Shown: positions 8,482-17,130 of the stretch, piece by piece
Layout of the letters: each line of letters begins with the position of its first letter
Position numbering within the stretch: the first letter of the stretch is position 1
Origin: an uncultured Collinsella sp.
GTDB taxonomy: Bacteria; Actinomycetota; Coriobacteriia; Coriobacteriales; Coriobacteriaceae
Assembly (NCBI GenBank): GCA_900543025.1
Contig: UQPP01000002.1
Location: 52,966-116,965, forward strand
Direction of reading: 5' to 3'
Length of the DNA stretch: 64,000 nucleotides
Position numbers and translations under genes: made by a program
Notes under the pieces: generated by a model
The model's input: only the letters and a program-made list of their open reading frames with translations
Told to the model about the DNA's origin: nothing
Database searches by the model: none

Positions 8482-9273
8482 TTACTCCTCGTCGTCCTCA
8501 TCGTCCGAGAACAGGTCCAGACGGCTCACAAACAAGCCCTCCTTGCCCTCGCGCGCGGTAATGACCACGCGGGCAATGGCGAGCGAAATCTCGTAGAGCG
8601 AGAGCAGGGCACCATACATGAGGCCCAGCGTAACGGGCGAGCCGTCGGGCGTAATCACAGCCGAGCCCACAAGCAGGCCCACGTACACGTAGCGCCAGGC
8701 GCCGCGGAAGGCCGCGTAGGACACGATGTGGAAGACGGACAGGTAGAAGATGATGAGCGGCAGCTCAAACGCCACGCCAAAGCCGATCATAAAGAGCAGC
8801 TCCATGTTGACGTAGTTCTCTAGGTCGGGCAGCGCCGTGGCGACGGCCGAGGTCTCGCCGATAAGCCACTCAAAGCCCGCCGGGATGATGATGAAATAGC
8901 AGAAGATGGCGCCCAGGAAGAACAGCACCGTCGAGGCGAGCACCGTGGGCACGACCCATTTGCGCTCGTTGGGACGCAGCGCCGGCAGGAAAAATGCCAG
9001 AATCTGCCAGATGATCATGGGCGTGCACATGACCACGGCCATCTTGATGGCCAGCGAGAAGCGCAGGCCAAAGCCGCCGAGCGTGGTGGTGATGTAGAAC
9101 TTACCGTCCGGCACAAAGGAGCGGATGGGGTCTTCCAGGATGTCGAGCACCACGGGCGTGGCGAAATACAGCACGATGGCGGCGGCAAACACCGACACGA
9201 CCACGATAGTCAGGCGGCGACGGAGCTCTCCCAGGTGATCGAAGAGCGGCATGCGCGCAGGTCCGATAGGCAT
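8482..9273 (-). CDS. tatC: Sec-independent protein translocase TatC
   Basis: Multi-pass receptor component that recognises twin-arginine signal peptides. The conserved N-terminal HLGELRRRL with the essential-type Glu (E16) is present, followed by six predicted membrane segments and the FELP motif (VAFELPLIIF). The C-terminus ends in an acidic tail, DDEDDEE. The length of 263 aa is typical. Its ATG overlaps the tatA stop by one base (TAATG), so translation is coupled. The following gene is hypA. Confidence 0.95.
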   Translation of the reverse strand: MPIGPARMPLFDHLGELRRRLTIVVVSVFAAAIVLYFATPVVLDILEDPIRSFVPDGKFYITTTLGGFGLRFSLAIKMAVVMCTPMIIWQILAFFLPALRPNERKWVVPTVLASTVLFFLGAIFCYFIIIPAGFEWLIGETSAVATALPDLENYVNMELLFMIGFGVAFELPLIIFYLSVFHIVSYAAFRGAWRYVYVGLLVGSAVITPDGSPVTLGLMYGALLSLYEISLAIARVVITAREGKEGLFVSRLDLFSDDEDDEE

Positions 9274-9872
9274 TACTCATCGCCTCCCTTCGGGGCATCG
9301 GCGGTGGCAGCCTCGGCAACGGCCTCGTCCTCGGCCTCGAGCTCGCGGGCGAGCTGGTCGACGACCGCCTTGCGCTTGCGGGGACGACGGGCGTAGAGGT
9401 CGGCCGTCGTGGGCTCTACCGGCTCGGGCTCGGGCTCCGGTTCTGCAGCAGGCTCGGGCTCGACGACAGGCTCGACGGCAGCGGCAGGCTCGGCACCCTC
9501 GGCCTCGGACTCCTCAGCAGCACCCTCGCCCTCGGCGGCAGCCTCGCTCGCGGCTTTCTCGGCAGCAAGACGAGCGCGACGCTCGGCAAAGGTCTCCTTC
9601 TTTGCGGGCGCTGCCGTCTCGGCGGCATCCTCGTCCGCATCGGAATCGTCATCGACGGCAGTCTTCTTGGGCTTGACCGGTGCCGAAGCGGCCTCACTTA
9701 CCGGATCGATAATCTCGGACTGAACAACGGCCGTCATCTTTTCCTGCGTCTCGCGGAACTGACGGATGGCACGGCCGATTGTGCGGCCCATCTGCGGGAG
9801 CTTATCCGGGCCAAACAGCAAAAAGCCGAAGACCACGATGATCGCGAGCTCACCCTCTCCAATACCAAACAC
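9273..9872 (-). CDS. tatA: Sec-independent protein translocase TatA/TatB family
   Basis: Forms the Tat pore with TatC. The N-terminal transmembrane helix is followed by the hinge and amphipathic helix LFGPDKLPQMGRTIGRAI, the diagnostic FGxxxLP pattern. I chose a GTG start at 9872 because GGAGG lies five bases upstream; this gives MFGIGEGELA, the usual very short pre-helix N-terminus, instead of a longer frame starting at 9917. After residue ~50 the protein has a long Glu/Pro/Ala-rich low-complexity tail, giving 199 aa, longer than most TatA. It is the only TatA/B-like gene here, so it may serve as both TatA and TatB (inference). Confidence 0.88.
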   Translation of the reverse strand: MFGIGEGELAIIVVFGFLLFGPDKLPQMGRTIGRAIRQFRETQEKMTAVVQSEIIDPVSEAASAPVKPKKTAVDDDSDADEDAAETAAPAKKETFAERRARLAAEKAASEAAAEGEGAAEESEAEGAEPAAAVEPVVEPEPAAEPEPEPEPVEPTTADLYARRPRKRKAVVDQLARELEAEDEAVAEAATADAPKGGDE

Positions 9873-10025
9873 ACATACCTCCAAGGCTCGATGTGAGTCG
9901 AGCCCGCACCGCGCCATTCGGCCGGAACTCGTCTATTCATTCGGTCAAGTATAGCGCCCGGACGCCAAAACGTCCGAGCGCATCACAAACATATGCCAAA
10001 CGGCACGCCCTTTTGGGGGCAAAGA

Positions 10026-10340
10026 TTATGCAGCGGTGATCGAAATCTCCTGGTCGACACCCAACAGCTGGACCACGCGCATCACCGGGGGCTGCACATT
10101 GGTGCAGCTAAAGCGCTTGCCGTGGTCGACCGCGTGGTGCGCGGCGCCCACGAGCACGCCAATGCCCGTCGAATCGATGTAGCTCACCTGGGCAAAATCG
10201 AGCTCAACGGCCTCAGTGGGCTGCTCGAGCGCCAGGTCGATGGCATTGCGCAGGCTATCGGCGTTAGAGATATCGATCTCGCCGGCCACCTTAATGGCGT
10301 AGAGCTCTGGCGTGGGGTTGGTGGAAATACCCAAATCCAT
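10026..10340 (-). CDS. STAS-domain protein, anti-sigma factor antagonist type
   Basis: A 104-aa single STAS domain like SpoIIAA/RsbV. The phospho-acceptor loop SYIDSTGIGVLVG is intact, with Ser57 the expected phosphorylation site. In known systems the unphosphorylated protein binds an anti-sigma kinase and frees a sigma factor; phosphorylation switches it off. No anti-sigma kinase, phosphatase or sigma factor gene adjoins it, so its partner is elsewhere. It sits 51 bases downstream of the aminotransferase gene on the same strand, and may be cotranscribed with it. Confidence 0.85.
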   Translation of the reverse strand: MDLGISTNPTPELYAIKVAGEIDISNADSLRNAIDLALEQPTEAVELDFAQVSYIDSTGIGVLVGAAHHAVDHGKRFSCTNVQPPVMRVVQLLGVDQEISITAA

Positions 10341-10391
10341 GTATACGCTCCTTTACGTATCGAAAGTGCGGATAGTACGGGAAGCCGCGCG

Positions 10392-11696
10392 TTAGGCGCG
10401 CTCGGCACGCGCAAGCTCGGCAGCGACGAGCTTGACGGCCAGCACCAGCACATCGAGCGCGGCCTCCAGGTCCTCGACCGTGGGATAGCTCGGCGCGATG
10501 CGGATGTTGGTGTCGCGCGGGTCCTTGCCATAGGGCCAGGTGGCACCGGCCGGCGTGAGCTTGACGCCCAGGTCGGCACAAAGCGCGGCGACCTTCTGGG
10601 CCGAGCCCTCGGGACCATCGAAGCTTACAAAGTAGCCGCCGCGAGGATGCGTCCAGGTGGCGCAGCCCGTGTCGCCCAAGCCCTCGGTGAGCTTGCGCTC
10701 AACGGCCTCAAAGCGCGGACGCAGGAACTCGGCATGCTTTTTCATGTGCTCCTTGACCGCCTCGATGGTGGGAAGGAAACGCACGTGACGCAGCTGGTTG
10801 AGCTTGTCGGCGCTGATAAGGCCGGCCTTCAGGCGCTTGGAGAACTCGGCGATGACCGCGGGGCTCGCACCGATAAAGCCGATACCGGCGCCCGGGAAGG
10901 TGATCTTGGACGTCGAGGCAAAGGCCACCACGCGGTCCTCGGTGCCCGCCGCGCGAGCGAGGTCGAAAATGTTGGCGAGCTCGTCGGTCTCGTCGTACAG
11001 GTCGTGCACGCAGTAGGCGTTGTCCCAGAAGATGCGGAAATCGGGCGCGGCCGTGGGCATCTCGACCAGGCGACGCACAGTGTCCTCGCTAAAGGTGATG
11101 CCTGTGGGGTTGGAATACTTGGGCACGCACCAGATGCCCTTGATGGAATCGTCGGCGGCGACGAGGCGCTCGACCTCGTCCATGTCGGGGCCGTTGTCGG
11201 TCATCGCGACGGGGACGTTCTCGATACCCAGATCGGCGGTGATGCCAAAGTGGCGGTCGTAGCCGGGAACCGGGCACAGGAACTTGACCTTCTTGCCGTC
11301 GTGCACGGCCTCGTAAGCCTCCCAAGGGTCGCTACCACATGAGCCGCAACGCCAGAACATACCGGCGATATCGTGCTCGATCAGCAAGCTCGACGAACCC
11401 AGCACGAGCGTCTGCTCGGCGGGGCAGCCCAGGAACTCCCCTGCCAACTTGCGTGCCGAGGGAATGCCCTCAAAACAGCCGTAATTGGAGCAGTCGACGT
11501 TGCCGTCGTGCAAATCGGCGTCGGCATTGAGGATATCGAGCATGGGTCGAGAGATGTCCACCTGGGAGGGCGACGGCTTGCCGCGGGCCATGTCGAGCGC
11601 CAGGCCCTTGGCCTTGACCTCGGCGACCTCGGCTTTGAGTGCCTCGATGGCGGCATCGAGTTCGGTGGTTTCCATCTTCTGGTAGATCGTCTGCAT
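10392..11696 (-). CDS. Aspartate aminotransferase-like PLP enzyme, class Ic
   Basis: Fold-type I aminotransferase of 434 aa. The PLP Schiff-base lysine is K264 in ASTSKITFPGAG, the cofactor pocket has WCVPKYSNPTG and WDNAYCVHDL, and a C-terminal Arg (NIRIAPSYP) should bind the substrate carboxylate. These features fit the actinobacterial and clostridial class Ic aspartate aminotransferases, which transfer the amino group between aspartate and 2-oxoglutarate; substrate identity is inferred. The start has AAAGG eight bases upstream. A TATACT -10-like box lies at 11738-11743 on the minus strand. An in-frame ATG seven codons further in is a less likely start. Confidence 0.85.
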   Translation of the reverse strand: MQTIYQKMETTELDAAIEALKAEVAEVKAKGLALDMARGKPSPSQVDISRPMLDILNADADLHDGNVDCSNYGCFEGIPSARKLAGEFLGCPAEQTLVLGSSSLLIEHDIAGMFWRCGSCGSDPWEAYEAVHDGKKVKFLCPVPGYDRHFGITADLGIENVPVAMTDNGPDMDEVERLVAADDSIKGIWCVPKYSNPTGITFSEDTVRRLVEMPTAAPDFRIFWDNAYCVHDLYDETDELANIFDLARAAGTEDRVVAFASTSKITFPGAGIGFIGASPAVIAEFSKRLKAGLISADKLNQLRHVRFLPTIEAVKEHMKKHAEFLRPRFEAVERKLTEGLGDTGCATWTHPRGGYFVSFDGPEGSAQKVAALCADLGVKLTPAGATWPYGKDPRDTNIRIAPSYPTVEDLEAALDVLVLAVKLVAAELARAERA

Positions 11697-11845
11697 GTGT
11701 GCGACCTTTCGCGAAGCGGGACGTTGCAGTTCGTCTAAGTATAGACCGCCACCGCCGCAAGGGTATGAAGCCGTGATAGATTAAGTCCATCGCAATGAAT
11801 TACGAATCGCCGCGCATGCCGGCGTGGGGCGCCCAAGGAGGCACT

Positions 11846-12100
11846 ATGGAGTACGGATCGTTCCAGGCCGAGGAATTCGGCGACCTGCAGCGCCTGGTCG
11901 ACGGGCTGTTTTACGACCGCCACGCCATCGACCGCCTGGATCTGATCGTACAGGCCGAAATCTTGGACCTGGCGCCCGATCTCATGGAAATCGTGAACCT
12001 GCTACCGCCCGGCTATTACGACCGCCAGTCACTTTGCGACCAGCTCAACTCCGCCTTGGCCGCCCACGGCTGGGGCGCCGTCTACGGCACCGTGGAATAA
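11846..12100 (+). CDS. Small acidic protein of unknown function
   Basis: I do not recognise a family. The 84-aa product is acidic and predicted mostly helical, with a conserved-looking C-terminal segment LLPPGYYDRQSLCDQLNSAL and no membrane segment. The start at 11846 is set by a strong AAGGAGG site; an in-frame ATG 17 codons upstream has none. It stands alone between the divergent aminotransferase gene and convergent nhaA. A T-rich hairpin follows about 80 bases after the stop. Confidence 0.7.
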   Translation: MEYGSFQAEEFGDLQRLVDGLFYDRHAIDRLDLIVQAEILDLAPDLMEIVNLLPPGYYDRQSLCDQLNSALAAHGWGAVYGTVE

Positions 12101-12180
12101 ACCTAGTCATTGGGGCCTGTGGTCAAAAAATAGCAAATATGAGTACTGTTACTTTTTTAGTAACAGCGATTTTGAATTAA

Positions 12181-12202
12181 AAAGGCCAGTCTTGGCCTTT
12201 TG
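12181..12202 (+). terminator. Probable terminator of the small gene at 11846
   Basis: AAAAGGCCAGTCTTGGCCTTTT forms a short stem with flanking A and T runs, usable in either direction. Confidence 0.6.
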
Positions 12203-12302
12203 TGTCCGGTTTTGGAAGGATGCATCGGCATTTTTCGTCCAGCCACGCAATCGTTAATGCACAGACAGAATAGATTTGTACATTATTTTTCGCGCCTAAA
12301 AT

Positions 12303-12341
12303 GAAACGCCGTTTGTGACAGTACTCACAAACGGCGTTTTT
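12303..12341 (-). terminator. Hairpin between the small gene and nhaA
   Basis: Fifteen-base inverted arms (AAACGCCGTTTGTGA and its complement) around a six-base loop, flanked by A and T runs. It lies about 90 bases past the nhaA stop and could terminate either strand. Confidence 0.6.
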
Positions 12342-12432
12342 TGGCCACTGGGGTGTCCGGCAGGTGGCAAGTACTACTCAAAACCGCGTTTTACACGCGC
12401 TCGAGCAGGCTCTGGCGTCCGTTTCTACGCGC

Positions 12433-13791
12433 CTACTCGTTCTTGGGCGCGGGGTGCTTGCAGATCACACTCATGTAGATCATGCCAAGTACGGCCGCGG
12501 TGACAGAGCCGGCGAGAATAGCGGCCTTGGCAGCCAGAACCTCAAACTGGGCCGTCGGGAAGGCAAGGCCGCTGATGAGAATCGACATGGTAAAGCCGAT
12601 GCCGCCCAGAATGCCCACACCGGCAATCATGTGCCAGTTGACATTGCGCGGCAGCTCGCAGGCCTTGAGCTTGACCAAGGCGAACGTCATGCCAAAGATA
12701 CCGATCGGCTTGCCCAGCAGCATGCCAAAGTACACGCCGAGCGTCACCGGGTCGGTGAGTAGCGTGCTCATGTCCACGCCCACTAGGCGAACCTGTGCGT
12801 TCACGAACGCAAAGATCGGAAGAATCACAAAGTTGACCGGCGTGGAGATCAGACGCTCCATGCGGATGAGCGGCGGGGTGACGCGGTGCATGACGCGCTC
12901 GACCTTAGTGGTCGAGACGGTAAAGTCATGCTGGCCCAGGATGTGTGCCTCGTCATCGTAGCGGTCATCGAGCAACGGCAGGCACTCGCCCAACCAATCG
13001 GTAAGGCTATCGAGCTTGACGCCGCACTTGGCCGGGATGGTAAAAGCCAAGATGACGCCGGCAAGCGTGGCGTGTACGCCGCTCTTGAACATGCAGAACC
13101 ACAACAGCAAACCCAGTACCGAATACGGGGCAAGGCGGTAATGCTGCGTCTTGTTGAGCCACACGAGCGCGCAGGTCACAAGCGCGGCGGCGCCCAACCA
13201 AAACGGATTGGGGCTCTGACCGTAGAAGATGGCGATGGCGGCGATAGAGATGAGGTCGTCGGCGATGGCGAGCGTCGAGAAGAACACGCGCACGCCGTTG
13301 GGCACGCGATTGCCCAAAAGCGACAGCACGCCCAGTGCGAAGGCAATATCGGTTGCCATGGGGATGGCCCAACCGTTGTGAGCGCCGGCATGGTTAAAGA
13401 TCAGGTAGATGCAGGCGGGAACGACGACGCCACCCACGGCCGCCAGCATGGGAAGCATGGCCTGACGCGGATTCTTGAGCTCGCCGACCGTCATCTCGTA
13501 CTTAAGCTCAATACCCACCAACAAAAAGAAAATCGCCATGAGAAAGTCGTTGACGAAAAGCTCAACGGTGAGACCGGCCGTAAGGTTGCCCAGACCCACA
13601 TACAGCGGGGTCTCCAAAAAGTGATGGATGGCCTCGTAGGCATCGGTATTGGCGCAAATGACGGCGGCGATGGCGGCGAAGACCATGACGGCGGCGGAAA
13701 TCGTGCCGTTCTCGGCGATGCGCTCCCAGATGTCGTGACGCTCAAAACGCTTGCGCTCACGGACGTTGAACAGCTGCTCGGGTGCTGCCAT
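12433..13791 (-). CDS. nhaA: Na+/H+ antiporter NhaA
   Basis: Integral membrane antiporter exporting sodium in exchange for protons. The helix IV segment WAIPMATDIAFALGVL and the paired aspartates of helix V, TLAIADDLISI (the ion-binding DD motif), are both intact. About eleven or twelve membrane segments are predicted over 452 aa, and the basic N-terminus RERKRFERHD is typical. GAAAGGAG precedes the start. About 270 bases separate it from ppaC and hold the ppaC terminator. I found no recognisable riboswitch in its leader. Confidence 0.94.
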   Translation of the reverse strand: MAAPEQLFNVRERKRFERHDIWERIAENGTISAAVMVFAAIAAVICANTDAYEAIHHFLETPLYVGLGNLTAGLTVELFVNDFLMAIFFLLVGIELKYEMTVGELKNPRQAMLPMLAAVGGVVVPACIYLIFNHAGAHNGWAIPMATDIAFALGVLSLLGNRVPNGVRVFFSTLAIADDLISIAAIAIFYGQSPNPFWLGAAALVTCALVWLNKTQHYRLAPYSVLGLLLWFCMFKSGVHATLAGVILAFTIPAKCGVKLDSLTDWLGECLPLLDDRYDDEAHILGQHDFTVSTTKVERVMHRVTPPLIRMERLISTPVNFVILPIFAFVNAQVRLVGVDMSTLLTDPVTLGVYFGMLLGKPIGIFGMTFALVKLKACELPRNVNWHMIAGVGILGGIGFTMSILISGLAFPTAQFEVLAAKAAILAGSVTAAVLGMIYMSVICKHPAPKNE

Positions 13792-13999
13792 GGGCGGCTC
13801 CTTTCACGGGAAGGCTCCCGTCTTAAAAAAGCACGGCCCGCCCAAGTGGCGGCGCCGCGCTCTAACGTATTACGCTTGCATCTAGCCTACCCTGCACGAC
13901 AAGCACGCAGGCGTGGCCGAAAAGCGGAACCACAGGTTGAACATTATTTGCCCAACGGCACGGGCACGCCTGTCCAAGAGACGACGCGGCGCCATGCAC

Positions 14000-14039
14000 A
14001 AAAAACGACCGGAGCGCGGGGCGTCCGCGATCCGGTCGT
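14000..14039 (-). terminator. Rho-independent terminator of ppaC
   Basis: Read on the minus strand, ACGACCGG pairs with CCGGTCGT across a GC-rich loop and is followed by TTTTTTG, 20 bases after the ppaC stop. Confidence 0.85.
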
Positions 14040-14058
14040 GGCGTTTAGTGAACTAAAC

Positions 14059-14982
14059 CTAGCAGGCGGCCATGATGGGGGCAGCGACCTGCTTCTTACG
14101 GGAGAGGACGCCCGGCATCCAGACGCCGTCGTGCTCGTCGGCAATGCCCAGGCCCTTCTGAGCAGCCTCGGTCTCGCCCTCGAGCAGGACCTGCGAGCCC
14201 TCCTCCATGATGTCGGTGATGCACAGGACAATGCCGTCGGCACCCTTCTCGGCGGCGTAGGCGCGCATGGCCTCGCGGATCTCGTCGATCATGCCGAGTG
14301 CGCGGGTCTTGTCGACGGTCTCGTACTGGCCGATGAGCAGCTTCTTGCCGGCGGGCTCGAACATCTTGATGTCGTTGCCGACCATCTCGGCTGCGGTGAA
14401 GGAGCCGGACGGACGGGTGAGGAAGACCTCCATGCCAAACTTGACCGGGTCGACGCCCACCTGCTCGCCGAGCTTGGCGGCGACGGCGCGGTCGACATCG
14501 GTGGTGGTGGGGCTCTTGAGCATAAGCGTGTCGGTCATCATGGCCGAGAGCAGCAGCTTGGCCTGGACGTCGGAAAGCTCAACGCCGAGCACGCCGGCGA
14601 GCTTGGTGACGATGGTGCAACTGGAACCCCAGGGCAGGCAGATGTAGTGCAGCGGGCCGGCGGTCTCGAAGTCGCCGATGCGGTGATGATCGACAACGCC
14701 AAAGACCGTGGCGTCCTTAAGGCCGGCGACGGACTGGGCAGACTCGTTGTGGTCGGTGAGGACGACGAGCTGACCGGCCTCGACGGACTCGATCACGCGG
14801 GGCTCGGCGATGCCGGCGTCGGCGAGCAGCTTGGCGGACTCTGCCGGAAGCTGACCCAGGGCGCAGGCCTCGTAGGTGTTGCCGGCATACTCAACCTGGT
14901 TGAGCAGCTGGGACAGGACGACGGCGCTCATGATGGCGTCGTTATCGGGGTTCTGGTGACCAAAGACAAGAACGTTTGCCAT
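14059..14982 (-). CDS. ppaC: Manganese-dependent inorganic pyrophosphatase (family II)
   Basis: Hydrolyses pyrophosphate to orthophosphate. The DHH-family metal ligands are present: GHQNPDND at residues 8-15, DHNE near 77 and VDHH near 98. The C-terminal DHHA2 domain ends with the substrate-binding SRKKQVAAPI. The 307-aa length is normal and no CBS or DRTGG regulatory insert is present, so this is the simple form. It is preceded by an AGGATATCC ribosome region and followed by a good terminator. Confidence 0.95.
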   Translation of the reverse strand: MANVLVFGHQNPDNDAIMSAVVLSQLLNQVEYAGNTYEACALGQLPAESAKLLADAGIAEPRVIESVEAGQLVVLTDHNESAQSVAGLKDATVFGVVDHHRIGDFETAGPLHYICLPWGSSCTIVTKLAGVLGVELSDVQAKLLLSAMMTDTLMLKSPTTTDVDRAVAAKLGEQVGVDPVKFGMEVFLTRPSGSFTAAEMVGNDIKMFEPAGKKLLIGQYETVDKTRALGMIDEIREAMRAYAAEKGADGIVLCITDIMEEGSQVLLEGETEAAQKGLGIADEHDGVWMPGVLSRKKQVAAPIMAAC

Positions 14983-15129
14983 GGATATCCTCCACTTGAT
15001 ATGTGTACTTGGACGTAGCTATGGTAGCACGCTGGCGCCGAACCTTATGAGACGCAAGGGCCGCGGCGCAATTTGGGGCGAGCCTGGGGGCGAAGTCTGC
15101 CCCCTTGTACCACCGCCCTCCTGCACCGA

Positions 15130-16083
15130 CTATTTACCGGCGGCGCGCAGGGCTACGTAGGCGGCACCGATGATGCCGGCGTCGTTTCCGAGCGAAGCGA
15201 CCTTAATGGGCGTCTCGCGCGAGGCAGAGAGCGCGTACTGCTTAAAGTGCTCGCGAACCTTGTCGAGATAAACATCGGCCGAAGCGGACGCGCCGCCACC
15301 GATCAGGAACATCTCGGGGTCGACCACGTTGGCGATAAGCGCCAGGGCGCGGCCAAGGTAGTCGGCCATGGTGTCGGCTGCGGCCAGCGCGAGCTTGTCG
15401 CCCTCGCGGCAGGCCTGGAACACGTCCTTGGAATCGGAGGGGCCGGTGAGCTCAATGGGCTCGACGCCCGCCTTCTTGCACTCGGCAAGGTAGTTGCTCA
15501 CCACGCCGGTGGCGCTGGAATACTGCTCCAGATGGCCATGGCCGCCACAGCCGCAGGTGCGCTCCTCGGCCGGGTTCAGGCACATGTGGCCAATCTCGCC
15601 GCCGGCGCCCACAACGCCCGATACCACGTCGCCGTTAACGATAACGCCGCCGCCCACGCCGGTACCGATGGTGACCATCACCACGTTCTGCACGCCCTTG
15701 GCAGAACCGAGCCAGGCCTCGCCCATGGCAGCGGCGTTGGCATCGTTCTCATACTTAACGACCGCATCGGGGCAGTGCTTCTGAATGGCAACCCTCAGCT
15801 CGGGCAGGTTAATGGCAATGTTGGCCTTGACCTTGGCATCGCCCGATGCCGGGATGGGGCACGGAACGGCCAGGCCAATGCCCGCCACAAAGGCACGCGG
15901 AATCTGGGCTTTGGCGACCACCTGGTCGATAGCCTCGGTCACCGCGGCAAAGCCCGCAGCGTCAACGATGGGAGGCGTGGGCACGCTGGCCTTGGCAAGC
16001 AGGTTGCCGTCCTCGTCGAACAGGCCCTCCTTAACCGAGGTGCCGCCGACGTCGATGCCGATGTAATACTGCTTAGGTTCCAT
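15130..16083 (-). CDS. ROK-family glucokinase
   Basis: Phosphorylates glucose (or a related hexose) with ATP. The N-terminal ATP-binding GIDVGGTSVKEGL, the sugar-binding ENDANAAAMGE, and the ROK signature VVGAGGEIGHM followed by the zinc-binding CGCGGHGHLE are all intact. I chose the ATG at 16083, with GAAAGGTGGG upstream, rather than an in-frame start 22 codons further out. The 317-aa length is typical of actinobacterial glucokinases. It lies between ppaC and the beta-glucoside PTS operon, and could feed glucose released by the GH1 enzyme into glycolysis (inference). Confidence 0.87.
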   Translation of the reverse strand: MEPKQYYIGIDVGGTSVKEGLFDEDGNLLAKASVPTPPIVDAAGFAAVTEAIDQVVAKAQIPRAFVAGIGLAVPCPIPASGDAKVKANIAINLPELRVAIQKHCPDAVVKYENDANAAAMGEAWLGSAKGVQNVVMVTIGTGVGGGVIVNGDVVSGVVGAGGEIGHMCLNPAEERTCGCGGHGHLEQYSSATGVVSNYLAECKKAGVEPIELTGPSDSKDVFQACREGDKLALAAADTMADYLGRALALIANVVDPEMFLIGGGASASADVYLDKVREHFKQYALSASRETPIKVASLGNDAGIIGAAYVALRAAGK

Positions 16084-16152
16084 GGGAGCCCACCTTTCTC
16101 GTTTAAACATTGCTTGTATGGTACCGCTCCCAAGGCAAAAACCTACCAAAAA

Positions 16153-16174
16153 GGGACAGGTTTGTTTTGGCAGG
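16153..16174. repeat. Half-copy of GGGACAGG repeat, family R4
   Basis: GGGACAGGTTTGTTTTGGCAGG closely matches one arm of the palindrome at 20032-20117. Only one arm is clear here. Confidence 0.6.
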
Positions 16175-16237
16175 CTTTATCTGGGGAAACGCGAATGGTC
16201 GCTTAATAGGTCGCGCAAGACCTTCCCCAAATATAAA

Positions 16238-16268
16238 GGCGCCGGGAGGCGGAGACTCCCGGCGCCCG
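16238..16268 (-). terminator. Terminator of the PTS operon
   Basis: On the minus strand GGCGCCGGGAG pairs with CTCCCGGCGCC and is followed by TTTATATTT, about 55 bases past the PTS IIA stop. Confidence 0.82.
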
Positions 16269-16324
16269 TCAAAGGGACTGTGTTGTCTGTTGGACCGCAC
16301 GGCCCATCGCGGCGATAACGCCGA

Positions 16325-16657
16325 CTAGGCCTGAAGTACCTGCAGCTGCTTGTGAATCTCGATGAGCTCCGTCGCCATGACGCGCATGGTCTCGGTACCG
16401 GCCATCTGGTCCTCGGCATGCAGCAGAATCAACGGGGCCTCGCCGTTACGCTCGCCGTTGGCCTCCTTCTTCAGAAGCCCCATGTGAACATCGTGGCCAC
16501 CGTTATAGGCCTCGTCGCCCTGCTTGATAAGCTCCTCGGCGGCGTCAAAATCGCCCTCCTTGGCCTTTTGCACGGCATTGATGTACATGCTCTTGGCGGT
16601 ACCGACGTAGCTGATGATCTCGAAGCAGGTCATCTGCAGTTCGTTCATATCCTCCAT
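16325..16657 (-). CDS. PTS lactose/cellobiose-family IIA component
   Basis: Transfers phosphate from HPr to the IIB partner during sugar uptake. The helical family pattern is clear, with the active-site histidine in LILLHAEDQM near the C-terminal third and the AKEGDFDAAEELIKQGDE helix typical of LacF/CelC. The ATG at 16657 has AGGTG six bases upstream; an in-frame GTG at 16666 abutting the IIB stop is the alternative. It is the last gene of the operon GH1-IIC-IIB-IIA. Confidence 0.9.
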   Translation of the reverse strand: MEDMNELQMTCFEIISYVGTAKSMYINAVQKAKEGDFDAAEELIKQGDEAYNGGHDVHMGLLKKEANGERNGEAPLILLHAEDQMAGTETMRVMATELIEIHKQLQVLQA

Positions 16658-16666
16658 GCGGAGCAC

Positions 16667-16969
16667 CTAGCCCATCACGCTGACGCAGTGGTCGATGATG
16701 CCGGCAGCGTTCATGCGGCCGTAGTCGACCATGTTGATGACCTCGACCGGAAAACGACCGGCGGCCTCCTTCTCAAAATCGCCCTTGGTGTAGCCGATCT
16801 GCGGACCAAGCAGCAACATGTCGCACTCGTCCAGGTGATCGTGGGCCTCGTTCATGGGACGAGCCTCGACCTCAATATCCAGACCACGGTTTGCAACCTC
16901 GGCCTGCATCTTCTGGACCAGCAGGCTCGTGGACATGCCGGCATTGCAGCAGAGCATGATCTTCTTCAT
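16667..16969 (-). CDS. PTS cellobiose-type IIB component
   Basis: Small (100 aa) phosphocarrier that receives phosphate from IIA and passes it to the sugar bound by IIC. The phosphocysteine is C8 in MLCCNAGMSTSLL, the standard CelA loop CxxGMSTS. GGAGGAAACC precedes the start. It is separated from IIC by about 160 bases that include a GC hairpin (17073-17099), which may set relative expression. Confidence 0.92.
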   Translation of the reverse strand: MKKIMLCCNAGMSTSLLVQKMQAEVANRGLDIEVEARPMNEAHDHLDECDMLLLGPQIGYTKGDFEKEAAGRFPVEVINMVDYGRMNAAGIIDHCVSVMG

Positions 16970-17130
16970 GGTTTCCTCCTTATAACTGCGCGGCGCGCAG
17001 ACGACAACTGGTTGTATTCCTTGCGGCTATTGTGCCCGCTCCCCTGTATCTTTACGCAAGGGAGAGAGCCGCGGGCACCGGCACCGCGTACCGGCGCCCT
17101 CAAAGGTGAAAGGGACGAACGTTAGGCGTT

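Larger units (their letters stand above)
12101..12432. other. 332-base intergenic region with hairpins and a spaced inverted motif
   Basis: No gene is visible. It holds a truncated R1 repeat at 12103-12115; CTGTTAC/GTAACAG arms around a T-run near 12146-12166; a GGCC hairpin with T-run at 12181-12201; and an AT-rich middle. The motif TGAGTACTGTTAC at 12140-12152 recurs inverted as GTGACAGTACTCA at 12315-12327, inside the loop of the strong hairpin at 12303-12341. Confidence 0.6.

Noticed and set aside
9993..11342. A 449-codon plus-strand open frame
   Set aside because: Antisense to the STAS and aminotransferase genes; no recognisable protein.
13792..14058. A Na+ or Li+ riboswitch in the nhaA leader
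   Set aside because: I found only short GC hairpins and the ppaC terminator, with nothing resembling known nhaA-associated motifs.
12886..15018. A 710-codon plus-strand open frame
   Set aside because: Antisense to nhaA and ppaC, same compositional artefact, no ribosome site or motifs.
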